Positions 35,081-46,301 of a DNA stretch of 64,000 nucleotides are shown piece by piece (positions within the stretch are counted from its first letter, which is position 1; each line of letters opens with the position of its first letter). Under the pieces are notes generated by a model. That model was given only the letters and a program-made list of their open reading frames with translations. It was not told the origin of the DNA and did no database searches. This DNA comes from Panicum virgatum. Its lineage: Eukaryota > Streptophyta > Magnoliopsida > Poales > Poaceae. The stretch spans positions 19,975,033 through 20,039,032 of the forward strand of contig NC_053153.1 in the NCBI RefSeq assembly GCF_016808335.1, read 5' to 3'. Both the position numbers and the translations under genes were made by a program.

Positions 35081-37643
35081 TGTAACACCTGCCTCGCGGA
35101 CAGTCCGCTCGGGGCCGGTGGACAGTCCGCCAGGCATCGCCTAGATATTTATCTGGATGGATGTGGGACCCACTTGTCAGTTCTCTCTTTCTCCTCACTT
35201 CGTCCAAAGCCGAGCGGAGCTCGAGCGCTCGCGCCGTCGTCGCCTTTTCCATCGATCTCCCTCCTCCGGCCACCAAACCTCGATTCCTCATGCGGGAACC
35301 TTCCTCGGCACCTCCTCCACCTTCCCAAACCCCTAGACCGGCTTCTTACGGCCGGAATCGCCCCCGCCACCGCCGGACACCATTGGAGGTGCTTGAAGCT
35401 TGCTCCACCGTCGATCCGCCCCTCCGGTCGTCCTCCGCTCGAACCGACCGTGGGAATGGATTCGTGGTGAGTTCATTGTGCTCCCCGGTCTTTTTCCCCT
35501 TCCGCGGTGTGTCGCCGACGCCGGTAAACGGCCGCCGCCGTCGCCGCCGCACTTGCTGCCGCCTGTGGCGCGGGTTAGAAATTATGCATCGCGGACGGTC
35601 CGCCTGGGAGGTGCGGACAGTCCACCAGTCAGATTAGGTTTCGTCCAGAGACGATGTTGTCTCTGGTAGTTTAGCAGAATTGACTGCGGACAGTCCGCTA
35701 TAGGGGAGCGGACGGTCCGCCGTTGAAATATGAAGTTTATCCAGAGACGATGTCACTGGTGGGGGGCTCACAGGATTGAACTACGGACGGTCCGCCACTA
35801 GGGCTCGGACAGTCCGCAGTAGAGTCTAGGTTTTTGTCCAGAGACGTTGCCGTCTCTGGTGGATTGAATACGTGAACTGCGGACGGTCCGCCAAGGGTGG
35901 CCGGACAGTCCGCAGGTAGAATTAGAAATTGTTCCAGAGACGTTGTTGTCTCTTGTGGGTCGGTAGAATTGTACGGCGGACGGTCCGCCACTTGGGCGCG
36001 GACAGTCCGCAGGGCTTTCCAGTTAAAGTAAATCAGTTACATCATAGAGCTGCACTCATTTATTTCATATGCATACGTGTAGCATCCGTAGCTGAGGGCG
36101 CCGTCTTTGAGGTGATTGCGGCACCGCAGGAGCAGCCGACGCAAGCCCAGGAGGAGAGGTGTGAGCACCCGGCCCAAGGCCCGTCTGACCCCAGCTCTGT
36201 GCAGCAGCCCGAAGGCAAGCCCCGTTGCACATCCTATTAATTTAAATTATTACACCTATATATGTATTTATTACTTATGCATTACGTGTAGGAGTTGTTT
36301 GAAACCCTAGTTGCATGAACCCTAGGTGTCCTTGAGTTGTACTAGTATGTATAGGACGTTAGCAATGCTATGCTAGATAGGGTTCGGTAGAAGTCGAGTA
36401 ATAATTGGTTACTCGCGAGATGTAGGATGGTTGTAGGTTTCCAGATATGAGTGCTAATTTTGGATGAAAGTCTTGGAATGAAAGAAAGAATAGAATCTGA
36501 GACCGGGCGGGAGAAGTGTAGTTCCGCCTGTGTCGGTTGAGGACCGAGTCATTGTTGGCCCTGCTGATCATGTTTGAACTGTACTAACCGCATGCCGGGA
36601 GTAGGAGGTAGTCGAAACCGGTAAGCCGAGTACTTGCCTTGCTTCGGAAGTACAGAACTTCTACCCACCCCTTAGGGCAGTCGAGTGGCCGCGGAGAATT
36701 GGGATGCATATGTTTACTTTTGGTGGTCTCTCGTAGGGCTCGATTGACTATATGCAGGTGGGGCAGTTCTGTAGTTCGAGGCGGGGAGGGGAATGGTTGG
36801 TTCGTATTGTCCGATGGGGCTAATGCGTGCCGTGTTGGTTAGGTCCACCTTGCAAGGTTAAATCGAATCGATTCGCCGTCAGTCGTTCTCGGATATGAGC
36901 ACCTTAGTCACTCTGCGTCGCAGCGTAGTGTTGTGATGGAAACATTGGTTATATCCATATTGATGAACATCTGAAATATTATTTATCGTTCCACTATGTT
37001 TGCTCTAGATTTGGTTATGCAAATATTAGACTATAATAATTCATATAGAACTTGGGCTAAAATAAGGAAAGTGAGGAATTATTTTAGTCGCTGTTTTCTG
37101 CAAATAACCACCAGCCAAAAGCCTTGCATGTCTAGATATGTGGGCTAAGTTATACCCACTGGTCGGGTAAGCCTTGCTGAGTATTAGTATACTCAGGGTT
37201 TGTTGCCATAATTATTTCAGGACACGCAGACGTAGACTTCTGTCCCTGCTGCGCTAAGTTCATCCGCCGTGATGCAGAGGGATGGGAGGTGGTGGAGCCA
37301 GATGTCTAGATAGGGATCTCTCTAGGGCACACTTTTGTTAGTTGTAGGCCCCTTTCCTCTAGTTGAATCAGGGTTTCAGTAATGCAAAGTTGTAAATTAT
37401 GTATTTATTCAAACTTGGTTTGTAAAAACTTAAGGTAAAGTCTTATGTATACTTGTTGTATTTTCGAATATGTGTCGTGCTTACCATCTGCGCCCACCCT
37501 CGCATGGGACTATCGGTGATGTTTCGATCGGGACGTGGGTTGAGAAAGGATAGCCAAATTAAGCCGTTAAGCTAATGTGCCCGATGTGTTCAAATGACGG
37601 CCATTACGCTTAATTAGAGTTTTAATTTGGTGGTTCCGTCACA
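35081..37643 (+). repeat. 3' LTR of element B
   Basis: 2563 bp, starts TGTAACACCT and ends CCGTCACA. It matches the 5' LTR throughout, with scattered substitutions and small indels, and carries the same palindrome array and the conserved internal frame (about 36090-36240). Confidence 0.95.
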
Positions 37644-37648
37644 TTACA

Positions 37649-38214
37649 CCTATTCGAGCGCTCAAATGTGATTAAGTTGCTAACACGATCGGTAGCATTG
37701 AAGATTAGAAGGAGAGGGTTGTGGACTGGATCAGACCTTTTCCCACGGCCAGAAGAGGGGCCCAAGCCGCGGCGCCGCGCCAGGCGGCGCCGGTCCCAGC
37801 CGCCGGAGGCAGTGGCCGCGCGGCTGCGCAGCGAAGGGCACCGCCGGTGGCGCCGCCCCTGCGGTCGGCGGCAGAGCCATCGGTGGTGGAGTACGGTGGC
37901 CGGCGGGTGGGGGAGCAGCACGGGTTCAGACGCGCGCCCGCTCCCGTCCGTTCATCCGCGATAAAAATCCTCCTGGATCCTCCTCCCCGGAGTTCTAGCT
38001 GCCCGGGCCCATTACGAAACCAAGCACGGGCTGGTCGTCGCGGCCCAGGTCCACCCACGAGGCAGTCCGGTTATACTTTGGGGCCCGAAAGATGCTGCGA
38101 CGCCGAACGCGGCGGCGCAGGAGGGGCGCGTGCGCGCGCGCGCACACGTGGGCGCGACCGGCGACAGGCGGGCGAGGAATCTCCGGCGGCAGCGGTGGTG
38201 CCCGGTGGCCGGTG
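37649..38214. other. GC-rich intergenic region
   Basis: Very GC-rich with overlapping frames on both strands. No domain or splice model could be supported. Confidence 0.5.
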
Positions 38215-38367
38215 AAGGGGTGGAGCTAGAGAAAAATATAGGGGGGTGCGGCACTTCATAATATATGCATGATAATGAAGTAAATATAGTTGAAATCTAG
38301 AAGTGATAAAAGATTATGAATTTTTTGTGCAGCCGCACCCACAACCTTGTATCTAGCTCCGCCCCTG
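38215..38367. mobile_element. Short MITE-like inverted repeat
   Basis: AAGGGGTGGAGCTAGA...GGGTGCGGC at the left is mirrored by GCCGCACCC...TCTAGCTCCGCCCCTG at the right. The outer CAGGGGCGGAGCTA-type end resembles hAT MITEs. The flanks share GCCGGTG only approximately, so the target duplication is uncertain. Confidence 0.6.
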
Positions 38368-38505
38368 CCGCCGGTGGGTGGAACACAGTGCGCTACGCTG
38401 GGCTGGCTACTCGTGCTAGTACTCTCCCCTGCTGACTGGTTGGTGACGGTGGTAACTCCCAAGTTTCTCACTCACACACACAGAGCCAGCCAGAGGCAGG
38501 GCATT

Positions 38506-38840
38506 GGCCTTGTTTGGCAACGCTAGGATTCTAGCGCGCACAAATCCCGAAAAAAGAATCTCGCATGCATGAAGCACTAAATGAAGTCTATTTGCAAAAC
38601 TTTTTTAGGCATGGGTATAACTTTTCGCGACGAATCTAATGACGGTAATTAATCGATAATTTGCTATAGTGGTGCTACAGTAACCATCCTCTAATCGCGC
38701 GGTCAAAGGCCTCATTAGATTCTTCAGAGTCACTAGCGCGGGGGTTCTGAAGTTGGTTTTGTAAACTGGCTTTGTTTGACACCGTAATTAGCGGTCAAAA
38801 TTTACTATTCATAGCGTGCACTAGCATGCCAAACAAGGCC
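38506..38840. mobile_element. Tourist/PIF-Harbinger-like MITE
   Basis: 335 bp with terminal inverted repeat GGCCTTGTTTGGCA at both ends and a 3-bp flank ATT on both sides. The interior contains CGACGAATCTAATGACG and GTGCTACAGTAACCATC, typical of this abundant grass MITE type. Confidence 0.8.
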
Positions 38841-39658
38841 ATTGATGATTGATCCGTCGAGCACTCGGGCGATGGTGGACGCACGCAGGGGCCAGACGAG
38901 GCCGTGCTGCAGTGGCCCCGTGAGCCGCGGCCGTGGCTGGCGGGGGAATTAATGGCCGCAGCGATCGGCTTGAAGGAGCCAGGCAGCCGGCCGCTCCCGG
39001 CACGGGTCTCCATGCCCGGGGCCCGTGACGAAAGTCTCCGGCAGCGGCAGGGGGGCTAGCTACCTCCTCGTAGACGCGGTGCTCGGGCCGGGCAGGCGGC
39101 CTCGGTGCGCGAGACCTCGCGTCGCCTTCCGTTGGCGCTGGGGTGGGCGGGTGCCGGTGGCTGCCCTGCCTGGCTGGCACCGCCGCGCCCGCGCGCGTCC
39201 GGACACGGGCGGGCGGGCGTCGGCGTCCGGAGCGCGCGAGCCCCGGGGGGCCTTTTCGCGCAGGCGGACCGAAATCATTTCGCAATCGATTGCCTGGGCG
39301 TGAGGGCTACTCCTGACACCGCTTTCCCGCGCCTAGAGTGGCGCGGCCTTCTCGGCTGTTGACAGCCTTCGGACTTTCAGGGTCGTCCAAAGGGAACCCT
39401 CCAGCAGCCCCCGCGCCGGCGCCGCTTTCCGGCACCCTCTTCTCCTTTTTTTTCCATTTTTAGGAACGGTCTCAGCTTCAGTCCCAGCTTTGTTTCTCAG
39501 GTAGTCAGGTGTGTCCATTTTTAGTGGGAGGGACGATGGCTCCATGGCTGTATGGAGGACGGTTCTTTTTTTTTTCAGATAATGGGTACTAATACGAAAT
39601 TCTGTGTACGACCGTCTCTGGTATAATCTCTCTCTTCCATCCACGCCAGATAAAATTA

Positions 39659-39659
<1 letters not shown>
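38841..39659. other. GC-rich intergenic region
   Basis: High-GC frames on both strands at 38850-39300 without recognisable domains; then lower-GC sequence. No gene supported. Confidence 0.5.

Positions 39660-39731
<72 letters not shown>
39660..39731. repeat. (TA)n microsatellite
   Basis: About 70 bases of uninterrupted TA dinucleotides. Length may be imprecise in an assembly. Confidence 0.95.
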
Positions 39732-39734
<3 letters not shown>

Positions 39735-40181
39735 GCGATTTGTACCAAAATAACATAGAGCTAAAGATCCCACGGCCATCTAAACTTTAGAAAGAAAGAG
39801 TTTTATTCATTTTTACTCTTGTCTAAAGTTTTGGTTAACTATTCGGGCATCTAAACAAATAGAAAGTTTTAGATCTCATTGAAATTTTCTTCTAAAGTTT
39901 GTCTCCATCCGAGAAGTCTATCAAAACGTTATAATTTTTCTAAACACGTTCAAATTAAAAGTAGAAACCCGAACGAGTATCCGTGCCTTAGAGACTTCTA
40001 GTATATATATATCCCCTATTGTTAGGCACAAATAGTTATTATATGCATTGGCTTGTCAGTTGCGACAAGAACCAACAACACTGATAGTGTTTCAAGGTAG
40101 TCGTGGCAGGCAGCTTCTGCATGCCATGCGAGGATAAGCCAACTAGCCACCATGCGAGGATAAGCTAACTAGTTATGGTAC
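39732..40181. other. AT-rich intergenic
   Basis: Contains repeats of TCTAAAGTTT and a near-tandem ATGCGAGGATAAGC (about 40127 and 40152). No gene supported. Confidence 0.5.
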
Positions 40182-41171
40182 GGTCCTGTTTGGATACTCT
40201 AACTTGGTTAGAAGTTAGAGTTAGTTTCTAGCTCATGACTAATCCAAAACTAATTCTAACTAAAGAGGTGTTTGGATGCAAGGATTAGAGTTAAATTAAA
40301 TGCACTTTTCCAATCATTTGGTCTCTCTCCAGTAGGATTTGGTGTGGCCAGTTTTGTGTGCCCTCCTCCCTAGCTCCTCTCTCCCTCCCAAAGTTCCCTC
40401 TCTATCACGCCGGAGAAGGGTGCTCGCCGCTGTGCTCGTCGCGGCGTTCGGCGGCGCCCTCCCTGTCCACGCTGCGGTCACCGACGCCCCGCGGTCACCG
40501 ACGCCTCGCTGGCCCGCTCGACGCCGAGCTCCACTTCGCGTGGCGGCGCTTCGATGACGCCCCGGATCCAACGCCGCGGGCGGGCGGCGACCCCGGTGGC
40601 GGCGGCGGGGGATCCGCCCCGGGACGCGGCGGCCACGGCGGTCTGCGGCGGCGGCAGTGGGCGGCCACGACGAGCAGTTGCGTGCGATGCGGATCCGCCC
40701 CGAGAGGCGGCGTTCGAGGCGGAGTGCAGCACAGCGGTTTGCGGCAGTTGCGTGCGGCGCGGCGCAGATCCGCGCGCGGGCCGGCAGCGGCGGCGCGGGC
40801 TGCCGGCGGCGGTGGCGCGGGCTGCGGACGGCGGCAAATGGCGGCGCTCGGAGCGGCGGATCTCAGCCTGCTGCGTCATGCCAGAGCACAGGCGACGTCG
40901 ATGGGAGGGGGCGGTGGCGAGTTGTAGCGGCAGCGCGGCTTGGATCGGGAAGTTCACGGATAGGGGATGGTTGCCGCAGAAGGATCCGAGGTGGGGAGAG
41001 AAAGAGGGGAAAAGGTGGGACCCACTCCAATCTTATTCAAATAAGCACCCCTTAGGGGGGATAGTTTTTTGGGTGGGTTAGATGCATCTAACCCACCCTG
41101 TTGGATACTTTTGGGTTAGATGACTCCAATCTAACCCAATCTAACTCTAACCCATGGATCCAAACAGGGCC
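40182..41171. mobile_element. Non-autonomous TIR element with GC-rich interior
   Basis: The ends GGTCCTGTTTGGAT and the complement of GGCCCTGTTTGGAT are followed on both sides by TAACTCTAACC-type repeats (right side about 41060-41160), giving long imperfect inverted ends. The middle, 40340-40990, is GC-rich and begins with a CT-rich run like a 5' UTR. Flanks are TAC and TAT, so a 3-bp PIF/Harbinger-type duplication is possible but unproven. No transposase. Confidence 0.6.
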
Positions 41172-42727
41172 TATGATGAACCTTTTTTTGCAGTGAAAAT
41201 TAAGTCTTTCCCACACACTCTAAACAATTCAGTTATGGCGTCGTTTCCTGGACAAAGCCATGCCTCTGAATGGTGCAGATCGGCGATCAATGGGAAGGGG
41301 CCGGCCAAGTACAATATCCTTGAAAATTTTACACTGCCTGTTGCTAGCTAGTTCGTGTATGTTGCACCTCCTTCCCACACTTAACAAAAGAGCAGATGGT
41401 ACACTTAATAAAAGAGTTGAACCCAGCCGGGCCTAACCATTACCCCATGAATTGAGTGATAAATCGTACTGTTAATGATGAATAGGTGCCACATTTTTTC
41501 TGAAAAAGTCCAAATGAAAACGCGTGTGGAAGTACTCATTTTGCCCTTTATTAAAGGTATGCGGCAGATCGAGCTAGAACGTATATCTGGATTTTGCTTG
41601 CAACCTAACACCAAGGAGTAATATATATAACACAATTTAAAACCGACCAATAATTTATTTGCGCAGGCATATTCGAGCCCATTTCTTCGTTTCATAAAGC
41701 TTATTTGTTTAGCGGATCGACCCAACAATGTTAATCCTTGTCCTCCTCCGTGTCCATGGCTTCATTTGCTGAAGAACTTTCATGTAAACACACTGCACAC
41801 ACACGAATACAGTGGCCGTCGGCCGGCCGTCTTGCGGCGGGCGACGACGACGTGACCGGTGACCCTAGCTACTCCCCGGCTAGCTGCAAGCAGTCTGCTG
41901 TCCGGTCCGTCCGGGGGCGCTCTCTTCAAGAACGGGAGGAGAACCGAGAATAGGGCACAGCTGCTGGCCGGCTCAATTGAATTCGATCAATCGGGCATTC
42001 ATGGCTCCCTGCTTCTCCTGCAGCATGCATTGGCGTTGCGCGTAGAGGGGGGCGCGGGCCATCCATCAATGCCGCGCGCACCGCATGGCGACACCTCCTT
42101 TTCCCCGCTGCAACGGCGTACTCCCATGGCGATCGAGTAGCACTGCGAGGGAGCTCTACGCACGCATCCGACCTCGCTAGCTAGCTGCTGCAACACTCTG
42201 ATCCGACGGCGATGGGTCGAGTGAATTTACGGCCAGGAGAGTAGCAGTTACAGGGAGTGAGTGTCTCATGCTCTCATACTACTACCAAACCTATCTACGG
42301 TCAAAAAAGCAATCCAGAATTCCCTCGATTGTGCCGTGCTGATTGAACCAGAAGAGCAGAGATACCCGAACTGTAACTCTGTAAAGCATCACTGTACCGT
42401 GTTACACGCACGCTGTAATTTTATGCATGCCTTTCTTCTAGCTCCTATACTGAACTTAAGAATAAGGGTTAAACTTCTTCGAATCGGATGTGCTAACGAA
42501 GGAGATCGAGATCGAGCTACCAGCTAGTTCTTTGTGGCATGGCCATGCTTGCAATCAGTGTTTTCTTTTTCCCTTCTTACGATCGAGCAAAAAAGTAAAA
42601 TGAAGTGCGGCTTTAATTTAGGTGTGGACAAAGGTTGTAGTCTGTGAATTGTTCAAAGCCTGAACAAGACAACACGAGCAGGACAGATCCACAGAAGAAA
42701 ACTCGCATATATTAGCTAACTTATCTA
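41172..42727. other. Intergenic, no gene seen
   Basis: Mixed sequence; a GC-rich stretch at 41740-42200 has short frames without recognisable domains. Confidence 0.45.
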
Positions 42728-42995
42728 CGGCTGTGTTTAGATTCGTAAAATGATGGTAAAAAAGGTCACATCAGGCACTGTAGCACACTGTAGCATTTTT
42801 CGTTTGTTTGTGGTAATTGTTGTCCTATCGTGACCTAACTAAGCTCAAAAGATTCGTCTCGTCGTGTACATCAAAACTATGCAATTAGTTTTTTTATTTA
42901 CCTACATTTAATGCTCCATGTATGAGGCAAAAGATTTGATGTGATAGATGAATAGTGAAGTTTAGAGAGAGAAATTTTGAATCTAAACACAGCGT
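42728..42995. mobile_element. MITE (Tourist-like)
   Basis: GGCTGTGTTTAGATTC at the left is mirrored by GAATCTAAACACAGCG at the right. The interior includes GACCTAACTAAGCTCAAAAG and ATTCGTCTCGTCGTGTACA, phrases common in grass Tourist-type MITEs. About 266 bp. Confidence 0.8.
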
Positions 42996-43481
42996 AGTAT
43001 ACAGTACACTGCTACTACGCATCGTGCTGAAAAGACTGATGTGTGAGCTCACTTATTGAAAAGTAGAGACGAAAATACCACCGGCATTACTCACGTATGT
43101 ACTACATGTAGGATTCGGTGTATCAAGAAGCAGTAGATATAGATGGAGAGCATGTAAACAATCCGATCAGTCAATACGAGATCTTCAGTTTAATTTCAGT
43201 AGTATATATATGTACCAAAGCCTTTGTTCATATGTACTCCTTGAGAGCTTTAATTTTTGCCAAATTTTAGTATTATTATTTTTTTCATCTATTATCTTAT
43301 TATTTGGCCAACAAACGGAGCCTCCACGTTCGCTCTCAAGGTCTAGAAATTCCCACGTTAATCGGAGAAAAATAAAGAAATAAAAATTACCCACCTCTGA
43401 CATTATGATAAAAATTAGCCTAAAATACCCCGTGCCTAATTAAAAATCACCCACCAATGCCATTACGAAGAATTAAAGATA
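42996..43481. other. AT-rich intergenic
   Basis: No supported feature. Confidence 0.5.
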
Positions 43482-43738
43482 TATATACTATTAATAAAAA
43501 CTAAAGCTAACAACAATTAATCAAAATAAAATGAAAATAAGAATAATATTGTTAAAGCTCAACAAATCAAATTGTTATCATAGGTAGATCATATTTGAAT
43601 TGTTTAACCAACAATAAGCCATAATTTACGATAATGCACAGGGTGATGTATGGTAAAAAAATAGTATAATCTTTAAGTGACATGAAATTTTTTGAATTTT
43701 CAATACTAGCCGCGCAAATGCTCGGGCTATAGGCCTAG
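43482..43738 (+). mobile_element. Short Helitron-like element
   Basis: The 3' end has a hairpin-forming AGCCGCGCAAATGCTCGGGCT followed a few bases later by CTAG and a host T, the classic Helitron terminus. The left boundary is placed at the TATACTATTAATAA stretch, similar to known grass Helitron 5' ends, but the leading TC is not clear. Non-autonomous. Confidence 0.55.
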
Positions 43739-44399
43739 TTTCATTGAGAATACATCGTATGTACGTAGTAAAAAGTACATACAATAGATTAAATCATGGA
43801 TTGAATCGACCATGATCATTTTTGCGTGTCTCAACTAGCTAGCATCCATGTATATGGAACGAAAAACTTTCACATGTTGAGCTGCATATAGCCAAAGAAA
43901 AAAAAAATCCAGCAGTACATACAGGCCCGATTTAATACAAATATGAGTAACCGAATAATATTTGAATGATGACACGTACACGCTTGTTTTGCGGATTCTG
44001 ATTATGTTGAAGTAGCTGACGAAGTATGGAGTATAGTTTCGACATGAAATGGTGACATGTTTCAAAGGAAACTGAACGGTGAATATATCTAGCAGTGATG
44101 CAGACTGAATACTCAACCAGGCACTGAAAATAAGCGAGACTTGGGACTTTTCTGCAGGATTAGCATAGGTAGACCTAGTTGCACAAAATAATAGACAAGG
44201 GAACTGTTAACACAGGCACTATATACCAAGAAGTGTGTTCATGCAACAGAATATTGAAGGCCACATAATTTCCCTGCTTTGCTCAGAACAACAAGAACAT
44301 ATGGTGCATCAGATAATCTTGCTGCTTATTGGTAACTAACAGTTTAGGCAGGGAACAAATATCACATTAATTCATCCAGATATCTTCACTGTGCATGCT
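43739..44399. other. AT-rich intergenic
   Basis: No supported feature; the 3' end of the MIR166 primary transcript may lie toward the right edge. Confidence 0.4.
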
Positions 44400-45240
44400 A
44401 GCTTGACTAGAGAGAGACAGATTATGAGTGGAAACCATTCAATAATCGAGCCAGGTACAAAACAACGAGCCAGCTCCACATAGAAGCTCCAGCCGTATCA
44501 AGTATAACTACACATCAGAAACGCCTGCTAAGAAGAACACACCCAGCCGAAGTACCTGTACATACATCGATGTTATTATGTATACATCAAGCTCCAGGTC
44601 CCAACATAACATGAAGAAAATACAAGCATAGACTGCATCTCTTGTCCAGAGGATTAGATAGACGCTCCAAAACTTTGAAGCAGGGTTCAGCACCGAGAAA
44701 ACCATCATCAAACCTAGCAAAGAATAGTCAGATCGATACATACAAAATCTACAACCAGTAGCATCTTCGTGAATAACTTGTTCTCGAAAACTTTGTGATT
44801 GTGAACACCCATACATAGCAATCCATGCGTGCATAGAGATCCGGAGAACCGAGAAGAATAATAATCGGAATCAGAGAAGCAAAGAGAGAGAAACTGGAGA
44901 GAGGAGAGAGGAAGTAAAGATTCGATTCTCCCCAATCAAAAGGTAATGATGGAAACTTTCAGCACCTGTCAGAGATGCACAGAGGAAAGAGAAGTCAAAG
45001 CTCAGGCCATGATTACACCAATCTTGCTACTCCTCGGGTTCGCAGCAAGCAAAAAAGAAAAGAAAAGGCACAGTGAAGTTCGAGATAAGATCCGGGAGCG
45101 AGAGGAAGTAACTGTACGTACTCCACACCAAGAACACAACCAGGAATCTCATGAACAAAACCTCGCAAACAAATATATCAAAAACCCAAGAACAAGAACA
45201 AATCTAGAACTGTCCCCCGGGCACCGGATCGACATCTTTT

Positions 45241-45379
45241 GAAGCTATATCTGAGGGGAATGAAGCCTGGTCCGAGATCCCGCAGATTCGAGGAATGGAA
45301 AACTACACGAGATCTCCATCCTCAAATCACAGGCAAGACCTTGAACCAGACAACATTCCACTCAGAAGCGAATAGCTTC
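45241..45379 (-). ncRNA. MIR166: MIR166 precursor hairpin
   Basis: Read on the minus strand, this 139-base segment folds into a stem whose ends pair (GAAGCTAT with ATAGCTTC). The 3' arm holds the 21-nt mature miR166 at 45275-45255, beginning UCGGACCAGG and ending UUCCCC. The 5' arm holds the 21-nt star at 45359-45339, beginning GGAAUGUUGU and ending UUCAAGG, which matches the known miR166 5p form. The loop is about 60 bases, normal for plant precursors. miR166 guides cleavage of HD-ZIP III mRNAs (PHB/REV/RLD type), controlling leaf polarity, meristem and vascular patterning. The primary transcript runs toward lower coordinates. Sequences at 44850-44960 read like leader exon/intron sequence on this strand, so the transcript is probably spliced. 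Confidence 0.96.
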
Positions 45380-45480
45380 ATATCTCTTCTTCCCCCATCC
45401 CTCTCAGGTCTCCCTCTCCGGGGCCTCTCTCTTCTTCCCGTTTTCCCTTTCTTTGCAAGAAGCTGCGCGAGGGGCAGGGG

Positions 45481-45488
45481 TATGTATA
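45481..45488 (-). promoter_or_regulatory. TATA box of MIR166
   Basis: On the minus strand this reads TATACATA, about 100 bases upstream of the hairpin. It is followed downstream by CT- and GA-rich leader sequence. A start site near 45455 is expected. Confidence 0.6.
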
Positions 45489-46293
45489 GACACGAGCTCA
45501 CAGGTGCCCGAGCCGGCGTGGTCCAGGGAGCGGTCATGATGTGTGAATGATTACTGCTACAAAAAATGATTTTTGAAGTCACGGAAACAATAAACAAAGG
45601 ATGCTCGCGCATCTCACGGGTTCATCAAGCAAACCAGCCTACACCGGGTCGCTGACAGGTGGGCCGGAGTTCGCCGGGTCCCGCCTGTCGGCCGGACCGG
45701 GCACGCGGAGCCAGGCACCGCAACGGCTACAGTCGAACCACATGGAAAAAACCAGACGGCATTAAACAACCATAAATGCGGGGGGCATGGTGACAAGGGA
45801 CACGGCGGCAGAGGGCCGGGCCCACAGCTGTGGCCGCTGCCTGGCTGGAGGCGCGGGGCGGGGGCCGCGGCAGCCGTCGATCGCGATCACGACGGACGCG
45901 AGGGGCCGGGGCCGGGCCGCCGGCGGCGAAACCCTTGCGGCCGGTGACGAGGGCCGGGGCCGGCAGCGGGTGGGGGAGTGGTTGGGTGAAATGCGCGGCC
46001 CGAGATTTGGAATTTGGTGGGCTTGTTGTTCGCTCTCGCTGGTGTTTGCATTGCATGCCCTAGGGTCCTGCATTATTCAACTTTCACCATTGCTAGGAGC
46101 ACACACAACCACGGTGAAAAAAAAGAGATCGATCTTGTCTTTCAAAAAAAAAAATCTCTTCAGAGGTCGAGAGAGCTAGCGCTGAGTCACTGCATGTTAC
46201 TATAGTAATGCATGCGTGTACTGTGGCGTCTGACTGCGGGCATCTGCGTACATGACACCTACTACGCGCAATGCATGAGTTACAAGGGCCTGC
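45489..46293. other. Upstream region of MIR166, GC-rich
   Basis: Probable MIR166 promoter region with GC-rich frames at 45730-46070 on both strands. No protein domain recognised. Confidence 0.5.
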
Positions 46294-46301
46294 CTTGAAA
46301 G

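Larger units (their letters stand above)
27373..37643 (+). mobile_element. Complete chromovirus-type Ty3/gypsy retrotransposon B
   Basis: A 10,271-bp element with both LTRs, primer binding site, gag-pol and polypurine tract, flanked by a perfect 5-bp target duplication TTACA (27368-27372 and 37644-37648). The LTRs differ at scattered sites, so insertion is fairly recent but not new. It is closely related to element A in the internal region but its LTRs carry a different palindrome array. It is no longer coding-competent. Confidence 0.96.

Noticed and set aside
35067..35637. Frames in LTRs of element B near the LTR start (Arg/Ser/Pro-rich)
   Set aside because: They recur in both LTRs on both strands with frameshifts between copies, so coding is unlikely; only the Gln/Pro-rich segment further on is kept as a finding.
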